Below are positions 1-8,947 of a stretch of 64,000 bases of DNA, in pieces. Below the pieces are notes generated by a model. The model saw only the letters and a program-made list of their open reading frames with translations, had not been told where the DNA came from and searched no databases. Source of the stretch: Dictyobacter vulcani (lineage in GTDB: Bacteria > Chloroflexota > Ktedonobacteria > Ktedonobacterales > Ktedonobacteraceae); assembly GCF_008974265.1 (NCBI RefSeq), contig NZ_BKZW01000001.1:310001-374000 (forward strand). The letters run 5' to 3'. A program made the translations under genes and the position numbers. Each line of letters starts with the position of its first letter. Position 1 is the stretch's first letter.

Positions 1-726
1 AAAATGTATCTGCGGGACGAATAAGATACCAACAATGATGGCATAGATCCACCGCAAGTTTTTGGTTGGTGGGGCGGTCAGTGGCTCTGTAAGCATGATA
101 AAGGCGAAAAAGAAGAGTGGCGAGAGCAGTAACAATTGCTTCAGTTCGGTGACGATTGGCTTGCCCTGTAACACCGTGAAGATGCTCACCACTACCAGAG
201 CAACCGCGCAAAAGATGATTGTCATATCCAGTTGGCGCAGTTTACGGGCAATCAATACACCACCAATGATGACAACGGGCGCCATGCTCGCGGTCCCTAC
301 CCACCAACTCGCAGATTCATTGAGGGCAAATGCAGTAATCACAACCGCAATCGCTGCAGGATTAAAGATATGCTTTTTATAAATTGCCAGAATGTATTTG
401 GAAGACATCGCCAGGATGGCCGACCAGCCCAGGAACTGGAAAGTGATTGGAGATTGTCCTGGATCGATGATAAGGGCCAGTATCAGGGCGGTAATTGTCG
501 CTGATTCAATATTGGTCGGCACTTCAAAGACAAAGGCAAAGACGGTATTCATGGCCCAGCAAATAACCACCAGCAAGGCAGTTGATGCCAGGAGGGTTAC
601 TGGAGAGAAAGGCAGCAAGTGAAAGTATGCCAGAACAGCTCCCATGCCAATCAAAGCAATCAAGACATAGAGCACCAGGCGATACATAGTTATGCGGTCT
701 AAGAGAGAATCTATTTTAGCTATCAT
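1..726 (-). CDS. RnfD/NqrB-like integral membrane flavoprotein (partial, 5' part)
   Basis: This frame is open from an ATG at 726 to the left edge, so only the first 242 residues are visible. They are strongly hydrophobic, with about seven membrane segments, and contain the run VPTNIESATITALILAL followed by a lysine-containing loop (SSKYILAIYKKHIFNP). This is typical of the RnfD/NqrB family, membrane subunits that carry flavin and pass electrons in Rnf and Na+-NQR complexes. The ATG overlaps the stop of the upstream apbE by 4 nt (ATGA), so translation is probably coupled. The partners, an FMN transferase and an FMN-binding protein, support a small flavin-based electron-transfer unit. Stand-alone members are often fused to a ferredoxin-reductase domain at the C-terminus; that part would lie outside the window. 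Confidence 0.72.
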   Translation of the reverse strand, partial: MIAKIDSLLDRITMYRLVLYVLIALIGMGAVLAYFHLLPFSPVTLLASTALLVVICWAMNTVFAFVFEVPTNIESATITALILALIIDPGQSPITFQFLGWSAILAMSSKYILAIYKKHIFNPAAIAVVITAFALNESASWWVGTASMAPVVIIGGVLIARKLRQLDMTIIFCAVALVVVSIFTVLQGKPIVTELKQLLLLSPLFFFAFIMLTEPLTAPPTKNLRWIYAIIVGILFVPQIHF

Positions 727-1466
727 TGGTGATACACATACCTTTCAAATCCACTGGTAAAGGTTGCACGAGCATGAATATCAATCATATACCCTTCAAA
801 CCCCGCTAACTTTTCAATAAAAACAATTCCTTCTTTCCCCATTGCGAAAGCGGCAGTGGCGAAGCGATCGGCCTCATATACATTTGGGCCAATTACCGTC
901 AGGCTCACAATGTCTTCCAATGGGCTGGCTGGTTGATATGGATTGTAAATGTGTTGTCCACGGATAGCGGTACCGGAAGTAGCAATACCTTGATCTGAGA
1001 GGGTTAGGATCTTGACGTTCTGGTTCCGATTAAACGGATTCCGGATGCCAATTTTCCAGGGATGACCATCTTTCGTGCCTGCTACTTCAACATCACCACC
1101 CGCATCGATATAAAAATTTTGCCAGCCACGCTCCCTCAACTTATGGGCGGCATTGTGGATAGCCCATCCTTTGACAATGCCAGAGGGATCACAGACACCT
1201 TCGTGCTCAATATCAAAGTAGCCATTGGTGTCTTTTTTTGTTTGCTCACTCAAAACCAGAATTGTGTGCAAATCTGGACTGTATTGTTCCTCAGTAAGTT
1301 CACCTCGATTGAATTGTGAGATCTCACTGCTCGTTTTATAGGTACTAAAGGTCTCATCAACATATTCAAAGTATGCAAACACGTGATCCAAATCACCCTG
1401 GCTGGCGGAAGGATCCAGGATTTCAAGGGTGATGGGCATCCCCATAATTAAACGTGTGTCTTTCAT
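723..1466 (-). CDS. apbE: FAD:protein FMN transferase (ApbE family)
   Basis: A 247-residue protein of the ApbE family, which uses FAD to attach FMN covalently to a threonine of target flavoproteins (Mg2+-dependent). Visible family features are the N-terminal TFSTYKTSSEISQFN segment, the GVCDPSGIVKGWA motif (usual form DxGxIAKGxA), the central YIDAGGDVEVAG motif and the C-terminal ADRFATAAFAMG block. It lacks the lipoprotein signal found in many ApbE proteins, so it is probably cytoplasmic. It starts 2 nt after the stop of the FMN-binding gene and overlaps the RnfD/NqrB-like gene by 4 nt. Its likely substrates are therefore its two operon neighbours: the VTGAT threonine of the FMN-binding protein and possibly the membrane subunit. 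Confidence 0.9.
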   Translation of the reverse strand: MKDTRLIMGMPITLEILDPSASQGDLDHVFAYFEYVDETFSTYKTSSEISQFNRGELTEEQYSPDLHTILVLSEQTKKDTNGYFDIEHEGVCDPSGIVKGWAIHNAAHKLRERGWQNFYIDAGGDVEVAGTKDGHPWKIGIRNPFNRNQNVKILTLSDQGIATSGTAIRGQHIYNPYQPASPLEDIVSLTVIGPNVYEADRFATAAFAMGKEGIVFIEKLAGFEGYMIDIHARATFTSGFERYVYHQ

Positions 1467-1468
1467 GG

Positions 1469-1953
1469 CTATGCTTTAGCCTGGGTCAGAGCATCTGAAA
1501 GAGATTGGATAAACGCTTCACTTGAGTCCGTTGCGCCCGTCACAACATCAACATTCGCATTTTGAGCCTGAATAGCTTCCTGCGTCAGTTGTGGGTCAGC
1601 ATTATTGTTGATCATAATTGAGCGATTGCGATCATTAGGAAACTGCACAAATTGAACATCGGTAATCTTGCCACCTTGAATGATCGCTTTGACTTGAAGA
1701 TTTCCCCAGTGCGCATCTGCAACGCTACCAGTATAGGAACCATCCTTATAGCTACCGCCCTGTGTACCTGTAGTAGTAGGGACTGGTGTTGGCGCACTAG
1801 TATCCCCCGGGGTAGTAGTTGATGAACTGCCAGAAGATTTAGAATTTGTCGAGGTACTGGGGGCACAACCGCGACCTGATTAGCATGGCTATACAACAAG
1901 CTATAAAAGATAAAGGCGGCTATAATCAACACCGCCACCGTAAATTTTTTCAT
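1469..1953 (-). CDS. FMN-binding domain protein, signal-anchored (frameshifted)
   Basis: The start at 1953 has a GGAAAGG ribosome site and encodes MKKFTVAVLIIAAFIFYSLL, a signal anchor, followed by HANQVAVVPP. The frame then breaks in a run of five G (1859-1863 on the plus strand). Adding one base restores a Ser/Thr/Pro-rich linker and an FMN-binding domain (PF04205 type): GGSYKDGSYTG, ADAHWGNLQVKAIIQGGKI, and near the end DVVTGATDSS, where the threonine of the S/T-GAT motif is the expected site of covalent FMN. The gene ends at a TAG 2 nt before apbE. The break may be a sequencing indel or a true mutation in a homopolymer. It is probably an extracytoplasmic electron carrier for the adjacent RnfD/NqrB-like protein. 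Confidence 0.75.
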
Positions 1954-2417
1954 AATATATTTCTGACCTTTCCAGGAATATGCATTCGCTTCGGTTGTCC
2001 TGATAACGATGTTCTCTACCGCCACATCTATCTCCAGACCTGCATCTCGACATGCAAATAGACGCATACATCGCATCACTTGTCCAGCCAGAGAAAGAAA
2101 AATGCCGTCATACGATTTATTTACTACAACAGTATGAATCCTGGATGAGTGAAAACAGCAGATTAATACTGCGCTACTTTCCCAAACACATCTAGCTAAC
2201 GGCAATCGTGGATGTGAATGACTTACCTGTATCGTATCTCATTAATATCAAAAAAAAGGCCAAAAGCTGTAAAAAAATTGTAAAGGCCCAATCTACTGAC
2301 GCGCATCGTACGCGAACGCATAAATGGTTACAGAGACCCGCTAATTTAAATAAACCTGATGCTCTTCTATGCGATATAATACAGTATTATTGTCTACCTG
2401 CTAGAGGAGTAACTTAT
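1954..2417. other. Divergent intergenic region, no gene recognised
   Basis: 464 bp between the FMN-binding gene (minus) and the DSD1-family gene (plus). Frames can be extended through it on both strands, but their translations look random and they lack ribosome sites. It should hold the two divergent promoters. An AT-rich stretch around 2372-2392 (cgatataatacagtattat) is a plausible -10 region for the rightward gene. Confidence 0.4.
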
Positions 2418-3519
2418 ATGTATCAGCCACAAGTCGGAGATTCTCTGGAACTATTGGATACGCCATCTATGCTTGTAGATCTAACGTTGATGGAGGCCAA
2501 TATTTCCAGCCTGATGCAACGCTTACAGGCAAAAAAAGTAGCGGTCAGGCCCCATCTAAAGACCGTGAAAAGTCCGGAGCTAGCGCGAAAATTGTTGGAG
2601 TCTGGAGCGATTGGTGGCTGTGTCGCCAAGCTAAGCGAGGCCGAAGTAATGGCCAGTGCTGGTATTGAGGATCTTTTGATTACAACTGAGATTGTTGGTC
2701 AGCCCAAACTGACAAGGCTTATTTCACTGGTACAAAAACATCCAGCGCTTAAAGTCGTCGTTGATAGTCTGGCAGGAGCACAGGCACTCAATCAAAGGTT
2801 ATCTGAGGCCAGGTTAGAGATTGATGTGTTACTAGATCTCAATGTTGGTCAGAATCGCTGTGGAGTGAATCCCGGGGATGATGCGCGTACATTAGCCCAC
2901 CATATCGGCATGTTATCTCAACTGCATCTGATTGGAGTACAGGGCTATGAAGGGCACTTGCAGCATATTCATAATCCCGAGGAGCGCACGCAACGCTGCC
3001 GCCAGGCCATGCAGCTATTAACCGAGACGGCCACACAATTGAGGTCTGATGGCTTTCCCATCACGATTGTCACAACCGGTGGCACAGGAACCGCAGAAAT
3101 ATGTGCCGAGGTCGATGGCGTAACGGAGGTCCAACCTGGCTCGTTCATCTTTATGATACAGACTATCACACGCGCTTGGTCCAACATATGCTAACGCCCT
3201 GACCATTCTCTCTACTGTGATCAGCAGGCCCATTCCCACCCGTGCCATTGTAGATGCCGGACTCAAATCACTCTCAACCGATAGCGGCATGCCTGAACTT
3301 AAAGGACGCAACGATATCGCGTATCATCCTGGGGGTGACGAGCACGGCATCCTGACAACAACGAATAATTCAGCAGTAACACTGGAGATCGGTGATCGCC
3401 TTGAATTTATTCCAAGTCATATTGATACAACCATCAACCTGCACGATTATTACTACGCCCATCGCCATGGCATCCTGGAAGCGATCTGGCCGGTAGCAAC
3501 CCGTGGCAAGGTGCAATAA
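2418..3519 (+). pseudogene. DSD1-family PLP-dependent enzyme (D-threonine aldolase / D-serine dehydratase-like), broken by two frameshifts
   Basis: The start ATG at 2418 follows an AGAGGAG site. The first 245 residues match the alanine-racemase-type barrel of the D-threonine aldolase/D-serine dehydratase family: DTPSMLVDL, RPHLKTVKSPELAR (its lysine is the expected PLP ligand), CAKLSEAEVMASAGI, DLNVGQNRCGV and TTGGTGT. After SFIFM the frame shifts at about 3155 and again at about 3186, each consistent with one missing base. The correct continuation reads DTDYHTRLVQ, then YANALTILSTVISRP, IVDAGLKSLSTDSG and finally GDRLEFIPSHIDTTINL with HDYYYAHR, which should bind the divalent metal. Full length would be about 367 residues, normal for the family. 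The two indels lie within 31 bp; the IS element begins 23 bp after the stop. Confidence 0.8.
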
Positions 3520-3542
3520 ACAAGGTAAAGCTAAAACGCTAG

Positions 3543-4393
3543 GGCGTGTTTGCAAATAGCCGATAGAAAGGAGTATGAGAAGAGGCGAATTGAGCGATGA
3601 GCAATGGGAAAAGCTGGCCCCTTGCTGCCGCCGCAAAAGCCCCATGTGGGTCGTCCAGCACATGATCATCGTCTGATTCTGAATGGCATTCTTTGGATTT
3701 TACGGACGGGAGCCCCTTGGAGAGATCTTCCCGAGCGATATGGTCCGTGGAGAACCGTGGCAAGCCGATTTTATCGCTGGGTCAAGGCGGGAATCTGGCA
3801 GCACGTCCTGCAAGCCCTGCAGCAACAAAGCGATGCCGCAGGCCACATTGATTGGGAAACGCATAGCGTTGATAGTACCGTGATTCGTGCCCACCAACAT
3901 GCAGCAGGAGCAAAAGGGGGGATCAAAATCAAGAAGCATTAGGCAAGAGTCAAGGCGGTTTCAGCACGAAAGTGCATTTGCGAGTGGAAGGTCAAGGGAA
4001 ACCGATGACGGTTGTGCTTACGGCAGGACATCGCCATGAAACGACCAAATTCGAATGCCTGATGGAGCAAGGGGCTGTCAAGAGAGCAGGACGAGGCCGT
4101 CCCAAGCTACGGCCAAAGCGGGTCCTGGGAGACAAAGCCTACAGTAGTCGTAAGATCCGGCGGTACCTCAAAAAGCGAGGAATTGATTACACGATTCCCC
4201 GCCGCAGCGACGAGACGCGCACCGGGCCATTTAACCGAGCCGTATATAAAAAGCGGAACCGCGTTGAACGCACGATCAATCGTCTCAAGCAGTTTCGGCG
4301 AGTAGCCACCCGCTATGAGAAGCGGGCGGTCAACTTCCTGGCTATGGTCACGCTTGCCTCTATTCTGCTTTGGTTATGATTTGCAAACACACC
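3543..4393 (+). mobile_element. IS5-family insertion sequence (851 bp)
   Basis: The ends are near-perfect inverted repeats: GGCGTGTTTGCAAAT at 3543-3557 against ATTTGCAAACACACC at 4379-4393 (one difference). CTAG flanks both ends (3539-3542 and 4394-4397), fitting the 4-bp target duplication used by many IS5-family (IS427-type) elements. The interior carries a two-frame transposase. Size, ends and gene order fit a complete element copy inserted between the DSD1-family gene and the monooxygenase. Confidence 0.85.
3575..4379 (+). pseudogene. IS5-family transposase, two reading frames plus an extra frameshift
   Basis: The N-terminus starts at ATG 3575 (RBS AAAGGAG) as MRRGELSDEQWEKLAP, then shifts frame in the CCCC run at 3618-3621 and continues as LLPPQKPHVGRPAHDHR, ILRTGAPWRDLPERYGPW and VDSTVIRAHQHAAGA. 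The second shift, -1 at A-AAA-GGG-GGG near 3911-3920, is a typical programmed slippery site of this group. It leads into GGFSTKVHLRVEGQGKP, VLGDKAYSSRKIRRYL and NRVERTINRLKQFRRVATRYEK, giving a DDE-type catalytic core (D in VDSTV, D in LGDKAYSS, E in RVERTI). The first shift is not expected in the family. It would inactivate this copy unless it is a sequencing error or translation starts at ATG 3604. Confidence 0.82.
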
Positions 4394-4479
4394 CTAGACT
4401 GTAGGCAGTGCTGCGTATATCATACGTATAACAAACTATTACGATCATCAGACCATCATCTTCTGGAGGCAAAAGTAAT

Positions 4480-6051
4480 ATGTTCAAGGTATTTGCAGGC
4501 AAAGACGCTAGCGAACAACATGGTGATGCTTATCATGATGAGGATTTAAGCGAGCGGCAGCATGTGCATATCGCGATCCTGGGTACAGGATTTGCCGGAT
4601 TAGGTATGGCGATTCGCTTAAAGCAAAAAGGCTATAAGAATTTCGTACTGCTCGAACGGGCCTCCGATATTGGTGGAACCTGGCGCGATAATACGTATCC
4701 AGGATGCGCCTGTGATATTCCTTCTCATCTTTACTCTTTCTCTTTCGCTCTCAATCCCCAATGGAGTCGTACGTATTCACCCCAAAGTGAAATACAGTCA
4801 TATTTGCGCCGCTGTGCCAGGCGCTTTGGAATTATTCCTCATATCCGCTGGAATAGTGAACTACAAAATGCAACATGGCAGGAAGATGAGCAGTGCTGGC
4901 GCATTACGACGTCGAGAGACATATTACTGGCTGATATTCTGATTCTGGGCAATGGCCCCCTCAGCCAACCTTCGCTGCCACAGATTCCAGGACTAACAGA
5001 GTTTGAGGGAACATTGTTTCACTCTGCACAGTGGAAACATGAGTATGATCTGACCGGGAAACGCGTCGCGGTCATCGGAACAGGGGCATCAGCCATTCAG
5101 TTTGTGCCGCATATTCAACCTGTAGTTAACTCGCTCACCCTTTTCCTGCGCACGCCTCCCTGGATACTCCCCAGACTGGATCATGCTATCACTGATCGCC
5201 AGAAGCGCCTATATCAATTCTTGCCCATCTCCCAGCGCCTGATACGTACGCGGATGTATTGGGAACGTGAACTCACAGCATTAGGTATGGTCTATCGCTC
5301 CAACATGCTGAAAAAAGCTGAAAAAATAGCAGAGCGACATTTAGAAAGACAGGTACCGGATGCTACTTTGCGGGAAAAACTGACGCCGCACTATGCGATG
5401 GGCTGTAAGCGCATTCTATTATCTGATGATTTTTATCCCGCTATCAGTCAACCAAATGTAGAGGTTGTGAGCCAGCGTATCCGGCAGGTAAAGGGGAAAA
5501 ACATCATCACTGAGGATGGACAATCACACGAGGTTGATACGATTATCTGTGGCACTGGCTTTCATGTGACCGATACAGAGTTGCCTCATCATATCTATGG
5601 TCGCAATGGCCAGACGCTGGCCGACAAATGGCAGGATGGACCCGAAGCCTATTATGGTACAACTATCACAGGCTTCCCCAATCTTTTCCTCTTGATCGGT
5701 CCTAATACTGGCCTCGGGCATAACTCCATGGTCTATATGATCGAGTCCCAGCTTAGTTATATTCTAGACTGTCTGCGCATCATGCATAAAAGGGATATTC
5801 AAAGCGTTGAAGTCAAACCAACGGTTGAAGCAAATTTTATCCAGGAAATGCAACAACGCATGAAAGGAACCGTCTGGGCCTCGGGTTGCGTCAGCTGGTA
5901 CCTGGATGCTCGCGGACATAACACGACCCTCTGGCCAGGATTCACCTTTGAGTATCGACACCGCACCCGCCGCTTTAATACACAACATTACACTCTACTT
6001 GCGTCCGAGAAAAAGAAGTCTCCCGTCCAGGTTAGCAGCCCGGGCAAATAA
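4480..6051 (+). CDS. Flavin-containing / Baeyer-Villiger-type monooxygenase
   Basis: A 523-residue FAD- and NADPH-dependent monooxygenase. The FAD dinucleotide fold is at residues 29-34 (GTGFAG), followed by ERASDIGGTWRDNTYPGCACD, with GTWxxNxYPGxxCD as the typical Baeyer-Villiger signature. FEGTLFHSAQWKHE fits the FxGxxxHxxxW fingerprint, and the NADPH-binding fold is GKRVAVIGTGASAIQ. GPNTGLGHNS near the C-terminus is also typical. Members insert oxygen into ketones or oxidise heteroatoms; the substrate cannot be told from sequence. The start has a good site (CTGGAGG, 10 nt upstream). The gene stands alone between the IS element and a small membrane-anchored protein. Confidence 0.88.
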   Translation: MFKVFAGKDASEQHGDAYHDEDLSERQHVHIAILGTGFAGLGMAIRLKQKGYKNFVLLERASDIGGTWRDNTYPGCACDIPSHLYSFSFALNPQWSRTYSPQSEIQSYLRRCARRFGIIPHIRWNSELQNATWQEDEQCWRITTSRDILLADILILGNGPLSQPSLPQIPGLTEFEGTLFHSAQWKHEYDLTGKRVAVIGTGASAIQFVPHIQPVVNSLTLFLRTPPWILPRLDHAITDRQKRLYQFLPISQRLIRTRMYWERELTALGMVYRSNMLKKAEKIAERHLERQVPDATLREKLTPHYAMGCKRILLSDDFYPAISQPNVEVVSQRIRQVKGKNIITEDGQSHEVDTIICGTGFHVTDTELPHHIYGRNGQTLADKWQDGPEAYYGTTITGFPNLFLLIGPNTGLGHNSMVYMIESQLSYILDCLRIMHKRDIQSVEVKPTVEANFIQEMQQRMKGTVWASGCVSWYLDARGHNTTLWPGFTFEYRHRTRRFNTQHYTLLASEKKKSPVQVSSPGK

Positions 6052-6176
6052 GTTACATTGCTCCTGTCAACCAAAGCTAAAGCAAGTTCCTGGCACAGAA
6101 AGCCTACGACCTTGCCTTAGCTTTGCTATAATACGATATACATTCATTGATTATGACCAGGAGCTAAATATAGATT

Positions 6177-6701
6177 ATGGAACGACCAGCCAGGAAACGC
6201 TTCACTTTTCCTCGTAGGACAGGGACAATTATAGGCATTGTGGTGATTGCAATCGCGGTCATCGCTGTACTCATCGATGGGCCACATGAAGTGGAGCATG
6301 ACTCCTTGTTTGCTCCCCCTCCCCCACCGACGGTAGTGGTTACCAATCCCATTGCCAATACTCCTTTGCATCTAACGCATGATTATAGAGGGGTACACAT
6401 AGTTTTTACCAGCGCAGCCATGGCCACCAAATTTTCGGATGACTTTAAGCGTGGTGGCAAGTACGTCGTGCGTGTCTCTTTAAACACAACCAACAACAAC
6501 AAGGATACTATTGGCGTTGATTATTTTAATTTGCTGCGTCTGATCCTCCCCTCCGGTCAGGCAGTACAGGGAAAAGTATCTTCGATCAATGCCGCAGTTT
6601 ATCCAGGTCAACCACAAAGTGGCTATGTAGATTTTCCAGTAAATGAAAAGATAGACCTATCACAAATCAAATTGCAGTTCGATAACCAGCTACTTTCCTG
6701 A
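6177..6701 (+). CDS. Signal-anchored protein, DUF4352-like (Telokin-like) fold
   Basis: A 174-residue protein with a basic N-terminus, one membrane segment (about residues 15-33), a proline run (APPPPPTV) and an extracellular domain of about 120 residues. The latter has alternating beta-type segments: YVVRVSLNTTNNNKDTI, NLLRLILPSGQ and PGQPQSGYVDFPV. The pattern resembles DUF4352/Telokin-like extracellular domains, but no diagnostic motif proves it. The ATG has an AGGAG site 11 nt upstream. A TATAAT-like element occurs at 6126-6131. Function unknown. Confidence 0.6.
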   Translation: MERPARKRFTFPRRTGTIIGIVVIAIAVIAVLIDGPHEVEHDSLFAPPPPPTVVVTNPIANTPLHLTHDYRGVHIVFTSAAMATKFSDDFKRGGKYVVRVSLNTTNNNKDTIGVDYFNLLRLILPSGQAVQGKVSSINAAVYPGQPQSGYVDFPVNEKIDLSQIKLQFDNQLLS

Positions 6702-6977
6702 AAAGAGAGAACGCGTTGCAACGTCTGCCTTCCCATGGCAACAGAAAACAAGCGTTACAGCGCGTTCTACAACTCTCCTCACAACACTCCTCTCCGAGAA
6801 TGGCGGCATTACTTTCTTTTGTAGTGAACAGAAATATTATATGACATCGCACATTGACAGAGTCATAAGCACGAAGTACCATATACTTGAATAAAATAGC
6901 CAGAGGAAACAGCACAGAGTATTCATAGAAGATAATGCGCTATTCACTCTACTCATAAATACGGTGGGAGGGCCCAG

Positions 6978-7838
6978 GTGTCAACACAAAAAGATGTGAT
7001 TACATTGCTCATTTCCTGTCCCGATAAGCCAGGAATTGTCTCCACGGTTTCACGCTTCATCTATGAGCATAATGGAAATATCCTTGAATCAGATCAACAT
7101 TCAACCAACCAGGACGACTGCACATTCTTTATGCGTATCAGTTTTGCCGAGGAAACATTTCAGTTGGCACCTGCTGACCTGCGCAAGACCTTTCAACCAA
7201 TTGCAGAGCGATTTCAGATGCAGTGGAACGTGCGTTACTCACGAGAGCGCCTGCGCGTCGGCATTCTGGTCTCAAAATACGATCATTGTCTGGTCGACCT
7301 CCTATGGCGCTGGAAAATTGGTGAACTGACCATGGGTATTCCTTTTATTATCAGTAACCATCCTGATCTGGAAAATCTGGCCGCCATGTATGGTATTCCA
7401 TATCACCACTTCCCGGTAAAACGTGAAACGCGGGTTGCCGATGAACAACGCATGTTGGATTTTATTGGCGACAAGGCCGACTTACTGATTCTAGCGCGCT
7501 ATATGCAGATTCTGGAGCCTTTCTTTGTGGAAGCCTTTCCACAACGCATCATCAATATTCACCACAGTTTCTTGCCTGCTTTCATTGGAGCAAGCCCGTA
7601 TGGACAGGCATTCAAGCGTGGTGTCAAATTGATTGGTGCAACGGCCCATTATGTAACAAACAACCTGGATGAAGGTCCCATTATTGCGCAGGATGTCATT
7701 CATTGTGACCACCGTGATACCGTGAATGACCTTGAACGCAAAGGTCGAGATGTAGAACGTCGCGTCCTGGCCGAAGCCGTGCGCATGCATACAACTGATC
7801 GCGTACTCATCCACGAAAATAAGACCGTTGTCTTCTAA
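6978..7838 (+). CDS. purU: Formyltetrahydrofolate deformylase
   Basis: A 286-residue PurU, which hydrolyses 10-formyl-THF to THF and formate, balancing one-carbon pools and supplying formate to purine synthesis. The N-terminal ACT domain (about residues 7-85) begins LLISCPDKPGIVSTVSRFI. The C-terminal formyltransferase domain carries RVGILVSKYDHCLVDLL, the catalytic NIHHSFLPAF (Asn and His) and THYVTNNLDEGPII-like ATAHYVTNNLDEGPIIAQ with the catalytic Asp. It starts with GTG at 6978 behind GTGGGAGGG; no ATG gives a full ACT domain. Single gene, followed by a long imperfect hairpin. Confidence 0.95.
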   Translation: MSTQKDVITLLISCPDKPGIVSTVSRFIYEHNGNILESDQHSTNQDDCTFFMRISFAEETFQLAPADLRKTFQPIAERFQMQWNVRYSRERLRVGILVSKYDHCLVDLLWRWKIGELTMGIPFIISNHPDLENLAAMYGIPYHHFPVKRETRVADEQRMLDFIGDKADLLILARYMQILEPFFVEAFPQRIINIHHSFLPAFIGASPYGQAFKRGVKLIGATAHYVTNNLDEGPIIAQDVIHCDHRDTVNDLERKGRDVERRVLAEAVRMHTTDRVLIHENKTVVF

Positions 7839-7852
7839 ATAAGAAAATTGAG

Positions 7853-7918
7853 AATATTTTGCTGTACAGAATAAGCATAGCCAAGAGCTATGGACTTATT
7901 TTATACAGCAAAAATATT
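7853..7918 (+). repeat. Long imperfect inverted repeat / possible terminator downstream of purU
   Basis: The arm at 7853-7881 (AATATTTTGCTGTACAGAATA...) pairs with 7887-7918 (...ATACAGCAAAAATATT) with a few mismatches and a 5-nt loop. The position 14 nt after purU suggests a terminator, but no clear T run follows. It may instead be a small degenerate mobile palindrome. Confidence 0.45.
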
Positions 7919-8371
7919 TCATGGACACGTAAAACTAAAAATTCAAAATGTATCAAAATTTTATTAAAAAATCTGCAATTATCGACTGCTACAATGATAA
8001 TTGCTGACGATAAATACAACAAACAACTATTAATAATAACAATTAGTGTGTTGTAGCTGTTTTATGACTATTTTCTGCCTGTTCCGTGACACTTTTGTTG
8101 GAAATCAACCCCCAAAATTGATTTGCTCCCTTCACTTCCAATGCCGTGCATAAATGATTTGTGTATCAGCTTGTTTCCTGCATGCTCGCTAGCTATTCAA
8201 TAAGCACAGGTAGTGAATCATTTTAGAGGATTTTTATATCCGGAGAAAACTTAAAAATTACATCTCACAAAAAACGTTTTTTCGAAACAGGTGTTGAATT
8301 ATCTATCAGGTGTATGATACTATTATGCGAGATAAGAACGGCAGCACCCCAAATCCAAAAGAGGAGTTCAA
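7919..8371. other. AT-rich intergenic region, promoter for the next gene
   Basis: About 450 bp with no supported gene. The left part is very AT-rich. The right end holds a possible promoter: TTGAAT near 8293 and TACTAT 18 bp downstream. An AGAGGAG site sits just before the ATG at 8372. Confidence 0.35.
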
Positions 8372-8782
8372 ATGAGCGACGTGCTTCGGCTCGCACCGAC
8401 ATTTCGTAAACAGAAAATTGAGTTAAGTTTTGAGGAACGGGCTCAATTAAACACAATTATCGACTTACTTATACCGTCTGACAAGGATTTTCCACCCCCA
8501 TCTAGTCTTCATTTGATCGACGAATTACTTCTTCATCTTTTGCCCAAAGTCGGGCGAAAGCATAACACCCCAATGTTGAGTGAGAAGCGTTTGCGTACGG
8601 CATTAAATGAGTTAAATTTATCTGCTGGAGGTAATTTCTGCCTCGCCAATCCTGAAAAACAACAAAGCCTGTTACGCCATCTTGAATATCGAGATCCCGC
8701 TTTCTTTCAAGCGCTCTGGACGCTGGTCAATCATAGCTACTATACATTGCTCGCAACACGCTGGCATACGCAGCTCGCCTGA
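8372..8782 (+). CDS. Small protein resembling gluconate 2-dehydrogenase subunit 3
   Basis: A 136-residue soluble protein with a ribosome site AGAGGAG. The pattern LSFEERAQLNTIIDLLIPSDKDFPPPSSLHLIDELL resembles the beginning of gluconate 2-dehydrogenase subunit 3 domains (helix, then IPxDxxxPGA and D-helix), and the C-terminal half (FFQALWTLVNHSYYTL) fits the late helix of that family. There is no Tat signal and no adjacent oxidoreductase subunit, so any enzyme partner lies elsewhere. Assignment is tentative; it could be an unrelated small helical protein. Confidence 0.5.
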   Translation: MSDVLRLAPTFRKQKIELSFEERAQLNTIIDLLIPSDKDFPPPSSLHLIDELLLHLLPKVGRKHNTPMLSEKRLRTALNELNLSAGGNFCLANPEKQQSLLRHLEYRDPAFFQALWTLVNHSYYTLLATRWHTQLA

Positions 8783-8947
8783 TCTTATTTTCAGCTATAA
8801 CGGCAACACTGGTTTTTATTCACGCACTATCTATTTACAAAAATCAATTCAAAGATCCAGCAAGAGATATATCATGTTCTCTTGCTGGATCTATCTTTTC
8901 ATAAGCGCTGCAAGAGACTATTCAGTACCTACGAATTCCTGCAGAAT

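Noticed and set aside
1954-2205. A long N-terminal extension of the FMN-binding gene
   Set aside because: The translation looks random; ATG 1953 gives a proper signal anchor with a ribosome site.
2208-2417. An N-terminal extension of the DSD1-family frame up to 2208
   Set aside because: The extra 70 residues are low-complexity and lysine-rich with no ribosome site; the ATG at 2418 has AGAGGAG and matches the family start.
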